This document shows, in pieces, positions 12,760 to 25,469 of a stretch of 64,000 nt of DNA. Location: contig OW388290.1 in the NCBI GenBank assembly GCA_936450465.1, forward strand, positions 27,207,457 through 27,271,456, given 5' to 3'. Under the pieces are notes generated by a model. It was not told the DNA's origin. It did not search any database and saw only the letters and a list, made by a program, of their open reading frames with translations. The number at the start of each line of letters is the position of its first letter. The first letter of the stretch is position 1. The position numbers and the translations under genes are program-made. The stretch is from Gibbula magus (taxonomy: Eukaryota; Mollusca; Gastropoda; Trochida; Trochidae).

Positions 12760-15695
12760 TACAATTCCAAGTAAGTGTAGGACCCTTGTGGTTCCCCCAA
12801 GCTACACCAGCTACACAATCCGTCAATGAACACTATCGATATACGTGGGGAACTATTCCATATTGAACTGGCGTGATGGGATAGAGAAGATGCGCTGACG
12901 ATTCTAATTTACTTTGTGTTAATTACATATCCGGCCCAAAAGCCTATGGCCACGTTATATCAACGAAGGGTGTTTTCTAATCCCCCAAGACCCCTGTGCC
13001 CCGTTCGTCCATAAGAACCGCAGACCAGGCTTGATGAAGGAGATGAAGAGAAGAAAGGGAGAGATGAAGACTATAGTTTTGTACGTGATTGGGCATGCAA
13101 CTGCAGAGGAACGCTGAGATGTCGTGCATTGTTGGAAGGGGAATCGGTGTCTGCACTGTTCACGCTATCACAAGCAGAGGAAATTCATTATCAATACAAT
13201 CTCCTTTTACAGACATTTGTTTGTTTATTTACTAATATGATTTCAAAGATTCTTTTGTAATCACGAACCATTTCGTGTACATACGAACATAGTAAATATC
13301 CCTTACATATATATCATTGCCTCTCTATCAATATGATTCTAAAACTTTTACAATCCGTACCAAAATTATTTCCAATTCAGACATGGACATAGAACAGTTT
13401 TATGAATGCTGTAGTATATTCTATTCCATTTAGTATTTCATCGGATGACGATAGTTTATAATTCCACAATTTTGGTTTGATCGTCGAGTTCAGTAAACTC
13501 ACATAGATGAACTACATGTACACTGTTTACCAAGCTTTAAACTTTGCACTTCAGGAACATGTTGACCATGACATAATTATCTTATTTCAACGCCCCAAAT
13601 AAATATTTTAAGTATTAAATGGCTACACTGTAAGGGACGCTGACGGGACCCTCATGATACCACGACGTTGTAAATCAATTCGCCACGACGTCAGCTGGTG
13701 ACTCCATTGCAGTCTTATCGTTCTCTTTACCGTAGTGAAATTTTTAGTAATTTAGTATTTCTTATTCACGTACTGAGACAGTATGTAAAATGTGAGTTGT
13801 TTGTTTTACAATAAATTACTGCTGGTTTAAAGAATATGACATTAATATAAGAATCTTGTACTAAGTGAAACTAGAGTCCTATTAGCGAACTATTGTGAGC
13901 TGTGTATCTGAAGCAGTGAGAGTGAATGAAATGTATGCTAGAATTGAAGATCTCAGCTTTTTTTTGGTCTTGAGAAAGAACAAAATCATTAACTCGGTGC
14001 TCGCAATTACGAATTAGCAATTCCAAGTGAAATATTATATTCAACTTTTTCCAAAGCTTTGCGTTTATCACAACCATCAGGATCGAGTTGAGTGTTCCTG
14101 TACTATGAGCGCACATAACCTTGGCATCATCTTTGTTAATGAATAACACATTAGTTAAATGGGAATACCGTAGTCAAAAATGCATTTGTTACTTAACCAT
14201 GCGTAGAACTAGAACCAAACTAGTAATCAAAGGTGTGATTTTCAGATCTCAGTCGGCTAATAGGTATTTACTTATTCCCCTATAATGATTTTCCTATTTC
14301 GGCCAGCGTCTATAAAGAGACGGACAATTAGGTAGGCCCATCGCGCAGTTGGCCCATGCAAGGGAGTGTCTGAACGTGAGGCTGCAAGTCCTAGTGACGG
14401 GAGTCTGGAACCCTGTGTTCACAGACCTCCGTAGACGTGACAAGGCAAAACTCGTCTTCGCCAATCTGTTTTTACTATCAAGGCTTAAGAAATGAATGTA
14501 ATGTCTGACTGTATTTACTCCCTTGTAAGATCAAGTCCATTTCAAGTTTTTTGCCATATCTGAATCATTTAAATGCAAACGACCCACATAGAAGTGTGTC
14601 ACAATGCACAGGAACCTCTCGGCGGTCTCAGAAGGCTTTATTTGGTGCTGATTACTATTTTATTGCCCACAAACGCTTCGCCTCTTACGCATCTGCAATT
14701 ATTTAGATACATGTAATCAGCAACCTGCCATGGAGGTGTCCCTACTGACTCAGTGACATTAGGATACTTTCAGAAGAAACTTTAAGCAATGTCATTATCT
14801 GGAGCTGAGGAGTGATTGTCAAGAGGTGATTGGCTGAAGAAAAGAGCGATTAACAACGTTAAAGAGCAAAACAGTTAAATATCGATATCACCTCTATTTA
14901 AGTATAGGCACATTACTTGATTCCCCCCTGAGCGAGCGATTTTAAAAAGATGCAACTGTTCATGCTTAGAAGAAGCGTCTCAACAGTATTTGCCTAACGA
15001 CAACTCCATCATGTAGTGTTTTCTTCACCATCCATCTAACTGAAGCAATACAGAGACTCCTCCATTCCATATTCACTCCTATAACTCGATTTCAAGGATT
15101 AGAATTTGTTCAAGAAGAAATACGATCATTTAAGTGCCCTTTAAGCTTTTAAAATATTTATTGGGTATTCATTGTGAGACAAGTAAGTGTTGTCATGCGA
15201 AAGCACGATTTTCGAAACGTGGTTGATGTTGCTAATACTCGAAATGTTGTCTGAACGAAAATAGATCTGTAACACTTGCCAATTAATCTGTAAAATGTGA
15301 ATTCTTCTGTCAGTGTGTTTTGTTTAACATAAGCGCAGGGAAATATCTGAGTAAGGTGGAGTTGCTTACTTTCTTTATGGACGTGATAGTGCATAAATAT
15401 GTATGTTCCTTGTGTTCATGTTAAATTAGACAGCTTCAAGTATTCCTCTCATACAACGAGATTATACGACTTATACGATTATATGCGCAATACAGTGAGC
15501 AGTCACCTGAAACATACTGTTTTGAACAGCCACGGCTAATTACGTGCGTAGATATGCCTTACGACACAACATATAGTTTTACAGTACGCTAGCCATACCA
15601 TCCATGATGAAACATATCTCACCTTCCACACGGACAACAATTATGTATATTTCAGTCCAACGCATTAAACTGCTATATTGCCTCGCTATAGTGCT
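12760..15695. other. no gene recognised
   Basis: Mixed composition. A less AT-rich part at about 12900-13160 contains no open exon that I can support. The rest is AT-rich, with short motifless frames. Confidence 0.5.
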
Positions 15696-15699
15696 TACC

Positions 15700-15981
15700 T
15701 GCTTCAAAACTTCAAACCATAGATTACGTATTGAAACTGGTCGATGGAGTAAAATTGATAAGGACCAAAGAATTTGTAATCTATGTAATGCCTCCTCCGG
15801 TGACGAATTTCATTTCCTTTTGGCCTGCCCCTCTCTATCAGATTTAAGAAGTAAATACTTTCCATCATATTATCGTAAGTATCCCTCAATTGAAAAGTAT
15901 ATATCCCTTATGAAAACCACTTATAAACCACTTCTATTAAACTTGGCAAAATTCGTTAAAGAAGGTCTGTGTAAGTTTTAA
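15700..15981 (+). pseudogene. Non-LTR retrotransposon ORF2 C-terminus (relic)
   Basis: This is the last ~90 codons of a non-LTR (LINE-like) retrotransposon polyprotein; the reverse transcriptase itself is missing. The readable peptide has the pattern found just before the end of such proteins: SNHRLRIETGRW, then RICNLCN with a CxxC pair, then DEFHFLLACP supplying His and Cys of a CCHC-type knuckle, then LRSKYFP and a final LNLAKFVKEGL, ending in TAA at 15979-15981. The homologous segment in the element at 36711-38534 has the same order of motifs, so the two are relatives. The frame runs upstream to 15604, but motif similarity begins only near 15700, so the true 5' truncation point is uncertain. 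It is a dead 5'-truncated copy. Confidence 0.75.
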
Positions 15982-16147
15982 TCTATATGAAACCATAAAC
16001 AACAAATAATTATGTATACGGCACATTATTCCAATTTGTAAATATATGTATATATATGTGTGTGTGTATATAATGTTTTTGACTGTTCTCTATGTCACTA
16101 ATGTGAATAACGAGAAATACAATTCTGTTCTGTTCTGTTCTGTTCTG
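15982..16147 (+). mobile_element. 3' UTR and (TTCTG)5 tail of the non-LTR relic
   Basis: This follows the stop codon of the relic ORF: about 140 bases of AT-rich 3' UTR with a TG/TA run, ending in five perfect TTCTG units at 16123-16147. A short tandem repeat instead of poly(A) at the 3' end is a known feature of some LINE clades. The tail differs from the poly(A) end of the element at 36705-38739. Confidence 0.6.
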
Positions 16148-16509
16148 CCTCAAGCGAGCACAGTTCACAAACGGCCACTTCTCACTAATGTAAAGCATGC
16201 CTTCAAAATGGCATATGTATAATGTTATTGTTACCTCACCAAACAAATATACCTTTATTGTCTGATAAAGTACCTTTTGTCGGTTGTTCTAACCGCTAGG
16301 CATCTCTGAATGTTAACTACAGCTCCTGCTTAACACACCTGTAAATTTTACACCTTCAGTCTACACCTTCAGTGATGTGTCAATTATCGTTTATTGCTTA
16401 AAATATGATTATAATTAGTGATTTACTGTTGCGTAACTTTATTGACATTATTGTACCAATAAATTATAATATTCAACCTAAAAAACCCAAACGGTATTAC
16501 AAAATTGTT
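16148..16509. other. no feature recognised
   Basis: Unique AT-rich sequence between two repeat regions. Confidence 0.5.
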
Positions 16510-17290
16510 TTTTTCTGTTCCCATGGGGACACATATGGTTGCCATCTTTACTTGCCCTCGAGCCACAGATAATGAAGTCACATATAGGCTAAGGCTAAAC
16601 AAAAATGGGCACTTCTAGACATGCATTTCAAGTTGGTGAAGCTGAAATGAATTGTTTGGAGGATATGGTCAGGGGGAAAAGGGACTTTCTAATATAGCGT
16701 CACTGTTAAAGTCATGTTTCATTGAAAGCGACAAACGTTAAACTTCACACATAGATCTGTCTTACATAAAGCACGTCTAGATCAAGGACAGCCTTGTGCC
16801 ATGTTTCGTAACGATGACGTGAATTGTGAATTACTTCCGGATAGATTGACTGTTGAGTCATGTTTCTGTAGAAGGCGAACACAATTTTTTAATAATTATA
16901 CGCTCAAAGAACACATAAAATGTCATAGTGAACGTCATGTGTACCAAGTTTGATTAAGCCAGTCTGTATAGTGTGTGGATATACTCTCCGCATATAGTCA
17001 TTATTTAATTCTTGTTTCAATGGAAATGGCAACAGTATAATTCATTTCTAGGTCTAGCCTTCAAAATGTATATATCATGTTTCACAAGCGTATCGAGTTT
17101 GGTTTTCGCAGATATGATCCGTACTTCCTGACTGTCGCTAAAGCAAGTTGCCATGGGAAGGGAACATGCATATAATATACTGGTCTAGGCACACGTTATG
17201 ATCATGGTTAACATGCGTATGATGTGTTGTGAATCAAACATGTATAGTTCAGGAGATATGACCCCGATAACATGCAGACAGACATAATGA
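16510..17290 (+). repeat. degenerate tandem repeat region
   Basis: Diverged motifs recur: versions of TTCCCATGG / GTTGCCATGG (16516, 16541, about 17150), versions of TCATGTTTC (four times) and of GATATGACC (about 17110 and 17255), GTGTACCAAGTTTGATTAA at about 16938, and a GCAGACAGACATAA end near 17275. I read this as a much-decayed array with units of roughly 100-150 bp. The unit boundaries are unclear. Confidence 0.35.
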
Positions 17291-18750
17291 ACAGTACATT
17301 ATTTCAATATGTTATTAATTTAAATCATGCAGATACGTAACATTTAATACTATTTTATTATAATTACATTATTCTGACTTGTATATCACTAATATACCCA
17401 TAATTAATTGAAATACAAGACCATTGAACCATACCCTTATTATTTAAAGATAAATTGTATGCATCCCAACCATAATCTTACTTCCTGAAATAACCCCAAT
17501 CGGTGATGAATGGTAGAAATTTACATAAATCATATACATATAAGACATTGAAACAGGTGGCATCATACCAATATACAAGACAGACATTCACTCATGCGAG
17601 CACACCTTACAGTACAATATTCTACTGACTAGCACACACTCGTGAGGGATGTATGTCATCATTCCTCCCCTGCATGTTCCAATTACATATTCTCGGGTGT
17701 CTTCAGTGTTATATATGGGTTAGGAATACTTTACCTGTGAAATCTTGTGTAAGTATAAGGACGTGTCAGAGACAGAGCGTTACCAGCTCTCGTGAGATTC
17801 AGATTATCTCTACTTATGTGTATATTTAACTTTTTAAGTACCATAAATCAAAGAATAAACAACCTCGAACATATGATAAGGACTACTGTTGTTACCTACA
17901 GAATAACGTTCCGTGATCATTAAATCGAAATAAATCGATCATTATATCATGAACAATATAACGTGATGCTCTAAATGTAATGATACATGGCAGTGGCAAA
18001 CAGGTTGATTTCAGTAGAGCTCTCGAGTGCGTCTTCTATCATAACGTTCAGAGAGGCATATATATTTAATTTACTAAATGGTAGCTGTTCGGTTTGTTCC
18101 CTTGGTGCCTACATCCTAATGTTCTTCCATCTTAAGTTGCCTACAGAAACAAGTGTTGCCATTGTCGGAAAAAACACCTCTTCTTACATTAGGTGTAAGT
18201 TCCTTAATCAATTCCGATGCGACATGCAATTCACCTAGATAAAAAAAGTTGCAAGGCATAGAATAGAAGAACAAATGTACTCTCAAATAGGACAGAAGTG
18301 ATATTGGGAACATACAGGTACATGTATAACCAGTCTACATTGCTGGCTGAGTTAATATTGCCATATTTCCTTAAGATTTCCGTGTCAGGAAATCAGAGCC
18401 CACTATGCATCTCAAATGCAGCGATCAACTATCTTAGCATGGAAAAGCGAGGGAAATACTGCAAGACTTAAATCAGCCAGTAATGAAGATTGGCAAGAGT
18501 TATGCCTTGCGTAGGGAAGATGGTACATGTATAAACAAATACGAATGTAAAGATATTTCGGTAGAAAGGCTTATCTTTGTTCTTGTTGTTGAACCATGGT
18601 GATCTCAACTGGCGAATGAATCTAAAAACTGAGACAATGCCGTAGAGGCTTGATCTGATAATAATTTGAGTTTTATAAAATATACAGAAAATAAGATACC
18701 AAGATAAACATATTTACTTCTTACAATGCTTTGCAAAAGAATACAACATG
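17291..18750. other. no gene recognised
   Basis: AT-rich sequence with short motifless frames on both strands only. Confidence 0.5.
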
Positions 18751-18756
18751 CAATTG

Positions 18757-18831
18757 TTTAACCCTTTCACCACTAAGAAACGCTTATACGTGTACGTGCC
18801 TAAGTTTAGGCGTGTTCGGGTAAGGGTTAAA
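18757..18831. mobile_element. 75-bp palindrome-ended (MITE-like) element
   Basis: The ends are perfect 10-bp inverted repeats: TTTAACCCTT at 18757-18766 and AAGGGTTAAA at 18822-18831. The interior contains CGTGTACG. A miniature inverted-repeat element is the simplest reading, but no target duplication is clear. Confidence 0.35.
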
Positions 18832-19700
18832 TACATATCCTTTGGATAAAATGACAAATGTAAGATGCTCCCCTATAATCGATATATGTATATGGTGTGT
18901 GATGTTAAAAAGTTGAATAATCTCACTGCAATCCCGTCTAACCTCGTGAAAGACTTCATTAAAAGTACAGGCAATATGATCACAGTACAAAAAACCCACT
19001 CATGCACAGCTTTGTTTCAATAAGACTGCATACAAATTGGGATTTAGGCACTATTGGAACCACCCGGTTGTTCCGTAACTAACTGTTTTGTTGTACTGTA
19101 TATGGCAGCCTAAACTGAGAACAAACGGTCCACTGTCACACAGAGCATACAGCGTGTATCGGCTAATGGCCCGCGCTATACGGCGTCAAGAACTCATGGA
19201 GTTAATGCAGCTTTTATTGCCGCTTCATTTACTGCAAACAACGTCCAATAACAAACGCACAAATAGATTTTTCGCATCATTATTTCAGAAAATACATGAC
19301 AATGTTAATTTGCCAATTAATAACCGTGAACTGATAGTAACAACCAAGGAGTTTTCTGCAACGTGAAATATTAACATTGCTTCAAATAGACGGAACTTGA
19401 TATACGAACGTGTCAGATCTCTTCTAGAGAGATCGATGTATACTATTAGTATTGCTAATAGTAAGGCGTATCTACGGTTTTATCCTTGCACGTTGTTAAA
19501 GGGAGGCTTCTATCGGAGTATTCGCTATTTTGTGCCTGTGCATGACGCTGTATATGTACTAAATGTAAAACTTTGAAAGGATAAAATATATGTTGATGGA
19601 ATATACAAAAAGTAAAAATAATCATTCGACGTATCCCAATGCCTTGTTATGCCATTGCAATTATCCACACTGGTAGCATCGATGAATGATTTCACTTTTC
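18832..19700. other. no gene recognised
   Basis: No coding or repeat feature can be supported. A 92-codon frame at 19088-19366 has no recognisable motif. Confidence 0.5.
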
Positions 19701-19704
19701 ATTG

Positions 19705-20815
19705 TTAGCTCATCTGGCCTGAAAGACCCGATGGGCTAATGGCATGGCGTCCGGCGTCCGTCCGTCCGTCTGAAATTTTTCGCATTTTCGTCTTCTTCTC
19801 GAGGACCACTTGGTCTACGGAGCTGAAATTTTGTCTGCAGACTCCTTGGCTAATGGGGATTCTAAATTGTAGATTTCGTGACCCCCCTGTGACCTCAAAT
19901 GGGGTCAGGGGGTCACAACCTTAAAAACCTATTTTCATCTTCTTCTCCAGTTTCAAAAGGTCTAGAGAGCTGAAAAATTGTGTGTAGACTCCTTGGCTAA
20001 TGGGTATTCTAAATTGTAGACTTCATGACCCCGTGACCTCAAATTGGGTCACAGGGGTCACAACCTTAAACACCTATGTTCATCTTCTTCTCCAATTCCA
20101 AAAGGTTTTGAGAGCTGAAAAGTTGTGTGCAGACTCCCTGGCCAACGGGGATTCTAAATTGTAGATTCCGTGACCACCTGACCTCAAATAGGGTCACAGG
20201 GGTCACGACCTTGAAAAACTATTTTTATCTTCTCTAGTTCCAAAAGGTCTAGAGAGCTGAAAAGTTGTGTGCAGACTCCCTGGCCAACGGGGATTTTAAA
20301 TTGTAGATTCCGTGACCACCTGACCTCAAATAGGGTCACAGGGGTCACGACCTTAAAAAACTATTTTGATCTTCTTCTCTAGTTTCAAAAGGTCTAGAAA
20401 ACGGAAAAGGTGTTTGCAGACTTCCTGGCCAATGGGGATTCTAAATTGTTGATTTCGTGACCCTGTGACCTCAATTGGGGTCACAGGGGTCACAGCCCCA
20501 AAAGCCTATTTTCATTTTCTTCTCCAGTTCCAAAAGGTCTAGAGAGCTGAAACGTTGTGTGCATACTCCTTGGCTAATGAGTATTCTAAATTGTAGATTG
20601 CATGACCCCGTGACCTCAAATGAGGTCACAGGAGTCACAGGGGTTAAAAACCTATTTTTATCTTCTTCTCCAGTTCCAAAAGGTATAGAGACCTGAAAAA
20701 TTGTGTGCAGATTCCTTGGCAAATGGGGATTCTAAATTGTAGATTTCGTGATCCCGTGACCACAAATAGGGTCACAGAGGTCATGACCTGAAAAGCTATT
20801 TTCATCTTAAGATGT
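19705..20815 (+). repeat. Hairpin-headed tandem array, ~145-bp unit, 7 copies
   Basis: The array begins with a hairpin, TTAGCTCATCTGG (19705-19717) against CCGATGGGCTAA (19728-19739), then GGCGTCC and four-base GTCC runs. About seven copies of a unit of roughly 142-147 bp follow. Each contains a CATCTTCTTCTCC-like stretch, a CAAAAGGTCTAGAGAGCTGA-like stretch, GTGTGCAGACTCC, GGGGATTCTAAATTGTAGA and TGACCTCAAATGGGGTCACA. The GTGTGCAGACTCC-type motif recurs near 19836, 19981, 20128, 20268, 20412, 20559 and 20704. Repeats with this head and layout are, from memory, common in mollusc genomes; their mechanism of spread is unknown to me. Open frames crossing the array are by-products. Confidence 0.85.
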
Positions 20816-21174
20816 AATGTGTTCTTCAAAGGGAGGTTATTAAACAACAGTGATGAATTAAATGTTCAAGTGTGTCTTTATTTGACGGGGATTTTATATC
20901 TGGCCCCAGAGATAGGTCAGAGGGGTAAGGATTATTTCATCTTCTCCATTTAAAGTGCTTCCTATTTGTTTTACCTGTCACCTTGAAGTTGACATTTTGA
21001 ATTAGTTAATGTATAAAGTCTACAGAGCCAGTGGCTTAATCTTTTATATTCTTGAATGCATGTGTGCTATTCTTTGTCAAATTGTCAAATCTAAATTCAA
21101 CAGAATATCATTCTCAGTTATGTTGCAAACAAAATAAAACAAAAGTATATCCTCAGTAATATTTTAACTTGTAT
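20816..21174. other. spacer between two related arrays
   Basis: No gene is seen. A weak GGTCAGAGGGGTAAGGA near 20915 suggests that the array once extended further. Confidence 0.4.
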
Positions 21175-21640
21175 GTTAGCTCATCAGGCCTGACAGGCGT
21201 CCGTCCGTCCATATGTAACTTTTCGATTGTTCATGTTCTCCTCTAAGTATTTGCTCCTTGGTAAATGGGGATTTTAAATTGTAGATTTGTTGACTTAGTG
21301 ACTCCTAATAAAGGCCATGACTCTAAAACATACATGTATGTTCTCTCGAACGGAGAGTCCTAGAAAGCTGAAATGTTGTTTACAGACCAATGGGGCTTAT
21401 CAACTGTAGTTTTGGTGACACTGTGGTCCCAAAAAAGGCTCACAGAAAAACACAACCTATGCTCGTCCTCTTCTATAGAAGAAAAGTCCTAGAAAGCAGA
21501 AATGTTGTGTACAGATCATTAACCGTGAGAAAGTATATAATACATGATTGTAGTTTTGGGCATCTGTGGGCCCAAATTAGGACATTAAGGGGCTAAGACC
21601 TAACACATATTTCTGTCGTCTTCTTTTGCACGAAATAATA
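21175..21640 (+). repeat. second, decayed copy of the hairpin-headed repeat family
   Basis: It starts GTTAGCTCATCAGGCCTGA, then GGCGTCCGTCCGTCC (21175-21210), like the head at 19705. Then come two or three degraded units with TTTGCTCCTTGG, GGGGATTTTAAATTGTAGAT, and GTCCTAGAAAGCTGAAATGT (about 21357) with a near-copy near 21487. Array and head are in the same orientation as the first copy, about 1.47 kb downstream. Confidence 0.7.
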
Positions 21641-24600
21641 AATTTGGTGCCTCATGGGTCGCGCCCTAAACACAAATTTACGTCTAAAATACTAAACTGA
21701 TAAATCTCGTGTTCATATTCTTTGACCAAATGTCACACATGTGCAATTTGCAAACTAAATGCATTAGAAAGCTAGAAAATTTGACAGAGGGTGTTATGAA
21801 ATTCAGAATTGCTTACCCGGCGGACTCCAATAAGGGCTACAGAGGCTACGACACCCTGGCCAATATGGATTATAAGTTTAGATTGGTTAACCATATGACA
21901 ACTAAAATATGATGAGCTACAAATCCAACGGCTCTATTTTGTTATAATCATGATTGTATTAATAACATATATATATGTATAAATAGAAAGAGAGATGTCC
22001 CCTCTACTTTCGTTTTCACATATACCCCCGATAAAATCCTCCGATTTAAGTCAATATTTTATCGAGGTATCTTTGAATAACCTGATAATGGTTAAGCAGG
22101 CAACATTGTGTGATACATGTGAACCTGCGTTGGGAACATGATCATATGTGTACAGAAGAACAGACGTTCCAGACAAACGTACATACATATATCATCACTT
22201 ACATATAGTCTTGTCAAACAACTGATGGAATTGAATGGAGGGGAATTGAATATCAACATCAGAGTATCTTACGAGTCGCGTCGCGTCGCGTACTGGCAAT
22301 ATCTCTTAAAAATGAACGTTTAAAGTCATAATGATCACAGCTTAAATGTGTATATATTCAATAACAATTATGACACGAATATATAAGCTCAAAATATCTT
22401 GAAGAAGGCCAAACGTAACAAATGACACGGGCGTCAAACAAACCTCCGCTTCTTACGTCCAAATTGGAAGCAGAAGAATGTCAAGTAACGCGAAACAGTT
22501 GGTTCCCAGCCTCGGGCATAGGGACGTTGTGGAGACGAGTTGTCCAGATCAGTCCTTTTAAGTGCTGCTGTCCTCAGAGACTGGCAACTTGGTCACTGAT
22601 ATAGAACAACTGCACGAACTAGGTCGACGAGAAAGGAATCGATTCCAATTAAAACCTCGATTCAGGGATAAGGTCTTTATTATTGTCACCATTGCATGAC
22701 AAAGTTGTGAAATCGAACCTAACGAAGACACGTTTGGCGACGTGGTGGCGTTCGTATGGCGTAAATACTGTTCTAGCATACATAATTATCCTATACGAGA
22801 ATTTTAAATCTACTATGTTTTTCTCGATTTTATATTTTTTATGTTTTAAAAAAGTCCAAACGCATGCTATGAGTATAAAAGTTCATGTACACGTTCCAGT
22901 CGGTTACCTAACAGAGGGAATTCATACGACAGTGGTTTTCCAATTATTTCACCATAAATCTTAATTCAGAATCGCAAAAAATAGAACTTAACAATTATGA
23001 TTTACAATTATTGACAAATGAGTAATTATTTATCTAATTATGTATAAAGTTGACATAGCTATAGTTCTGATACAGATATCAACATGGGTAATTTCAACAA
23101 AACATATGCAACAAGTTGTGAACATGCCTTTACAAAGTAAATTTCCGAAGATATAATTTCACCACAAAGGAAGTGTCGCTTAATTAGTTCATCGATGTTT
23201 ATCTGCATAAATCGATATCAGTTTTAAGCAAAGGGGCAGCACTAGTTAGTATATCTATTTCCGGAAATAATTTATAGGACATAAGTAATCCATTAGCCCG
23301 CTCATACAGACCGACCCTTACTCTGTGAGCAGTCGACTCAATGACTATATGTGCTCTACTGACGGACAGGAATCAATGCTGTTTGAACTCCTATCGACCA
23401 GCTGTCAGCAGGAAGGAATCGTGGTTGCCTCCCTTCCTCCGCATCCCGGCAAGCGGAGATAATAAATATCGCCTGCATTTCTGATATCAATCGTTATTGT
23501 AAATCGAAGTGCCTATTTAGGATACAGACTGGGCAATTTTCCGCTAGGGAAACAACTTAGACCGACTTCCTAGTTTAGTCTTGAGGATCCTGTTTACATA
23601 GCGTGACTAGTATATGCTTCTTATAACACGGGTGTCTTTGTATCTGGCATTGCTGACAGGGAAAGCATGGCATGCAATTTATAATTTAGATATCATTGAT
23701 GTATCCTAGTATTTCATGCAGTAAGTTGTGATACTTTATCAAGTGTTTCATTACAAATGCAACGTAACAAATGGATAGGAAGTTGATACTGTAACCCATT
23801 AATCATTTAGTTCTTTCCGAGGAAAATCATAATACATTACCTTTATCAGAATTAGTGAATAGCAACTCAGCAATAATGGTTATATCCTGTTATATATGTA
23901 TAGAGCACCTATTTCGATCTTGAGGTTATTAAATGTGAAATTATATCATGTATTATATATGTTGAATATATTTAAACGAACGATAATTTATTATGTCTTT
24001 TAAGTCGCGTTGTACTTGAACTTGAGAAGAAAATAACCATTAATCAATTTGCTCCTTTACAATAATCAATTTTCTTTGTAAATTATATCCAGTGAAATAT
24101 GTTATTTTCAGAACAGACTTCAAGAGGCAATCGAAATAATCGCCTTCCTAATTGAAACGTCAGAAAGTGTTTGTGTAGGCGATGTGAGATGGCGGTGAAG
24201 ATGGTATTAAATGTCTTCCCTACGGTGAGATCCCCTTTCGAGCTGTCACACTTAATTAATTGCAACACCGACGTAGCTAAAGGTATCCTAAGCCATGGAA
24301 GCCGTCCTCGATATCAAAGACTGTTTTGTACATTGCACCATACTTCAAACCCGTCCTAACTTCCATTATGTCGTTTCTTGAAACATTAATAAGTAAAGAA
24401 GTCGGAAATAATTAGATTGTAGCGCTGCAGCCATAGACGCCGCTTGACTGCGTGCTTCACAAGGCGAGACGTCCTTGGCGAGATGTACCGTCTCCAGGAG
24501 CTGCCAGGGTCAATTACTTCTGTTACATAAGACAACAGGTTACAACAGGTATAGCTTTTTTTTGGATACGGGCGAATGATGTCGAAGCGGAACAATGATT

Positions 24601-25362
24601 ATCAATATTACCAGTTGCGTATCCCGATTTATTATACAATGGATGGTGTTCTTGACAGGATATAGCAAACGGATATTTTCGATATCCGTTCCGGTCATAT
24701 GCGGATACCTATGCAATTTATAGAGGTCAAGTAACAGAACTGAAAATTATTTTAAGATGACGTCACACGCGTCAACATTTTGAAAACCCTTAAAAGAAAT
24801 GACAAAACAAATTGTGCAGTTGCAACTTGTGTGGCAGAATTTAGTATTATCAAGCAGTGCCAAAAGAAACACGTTCATCGCCAGTTGAAATTTTCCAATC
24901 ATACATTTTTACTCACAGGTAAGATAGTTGAGTCTCATCCTCCTAATATCCATCTTCATTGTTCCTTACGTGTGACTTGTATAAAGGTGATTGGAGAAAC
25001 AAACTAACTGTTATTGAGCTTTCCATGTCTAACGTCAGCAGCCATTTTGCATTCCATTGGAAGGGAAGAAACTCTCGTCCTTAAGCGGGATAGACCCACC
25101 TGATTACACGTCCTCACATGAAATGTTTTCCATTTCCGCGTATTAAAATTGAAAGTTTAGATCCTGCCAAAATAATAGTTTTGTTAATCGAAAGCAACAT
25201 TTAGGCGGCATCATTTTGTGCCAATTTACCGTGAAAGTAGCACACTTACATTCATTTACATATATCAATCAGCGCATTTGAAGGAAATTCAAGTTTGAAT
25301 GAATGTTGTAAAGCCTATTTGCGCAAAACGAATGAAGAATGTTGAATAAGTTATCACGCTCA
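21641..25362. other. no gene recognised
   Basis: Mostly AT-rich. GC-richer patches at about 22420-22740, 23290-23460 and 24420-24530 contain no exon that I can defend. CGCGT occurs three times in tandem near 22270. Confidence 0.45.
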
Positions 25363-25469
25363 TGTGTTTTGGGTTGGGAAATACCCTGCATACCCTGTAA
25401 AATACCCGCCAAGTCTCGCAAAATTCAATGTCATTTTCTTATGCAGGATGTTGACCATCCCAAAACACA
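25363..25469. repeat. imperfect inverted repeat (MITE-like palindrome)
   Basis: The left arm at 25363-25392 begins TGTGTTTTGGG and ends CCTGCATA. The right arm at 25440-25469 is its imperfect reverse complement (TATGCAGGATG ... CCCAAAACACA). About 24 of 30 positions pair, and weaker pairing continues outward. The loop is 47 bases. It may be a decayed foldback element. Confidence 0.5.

Noticed and set aside
20471..20847. Opposing frames in the ~145-bp array
   Set aside because: Repeated sequence translated by chance; no domain, and the frames do not persist through the array.
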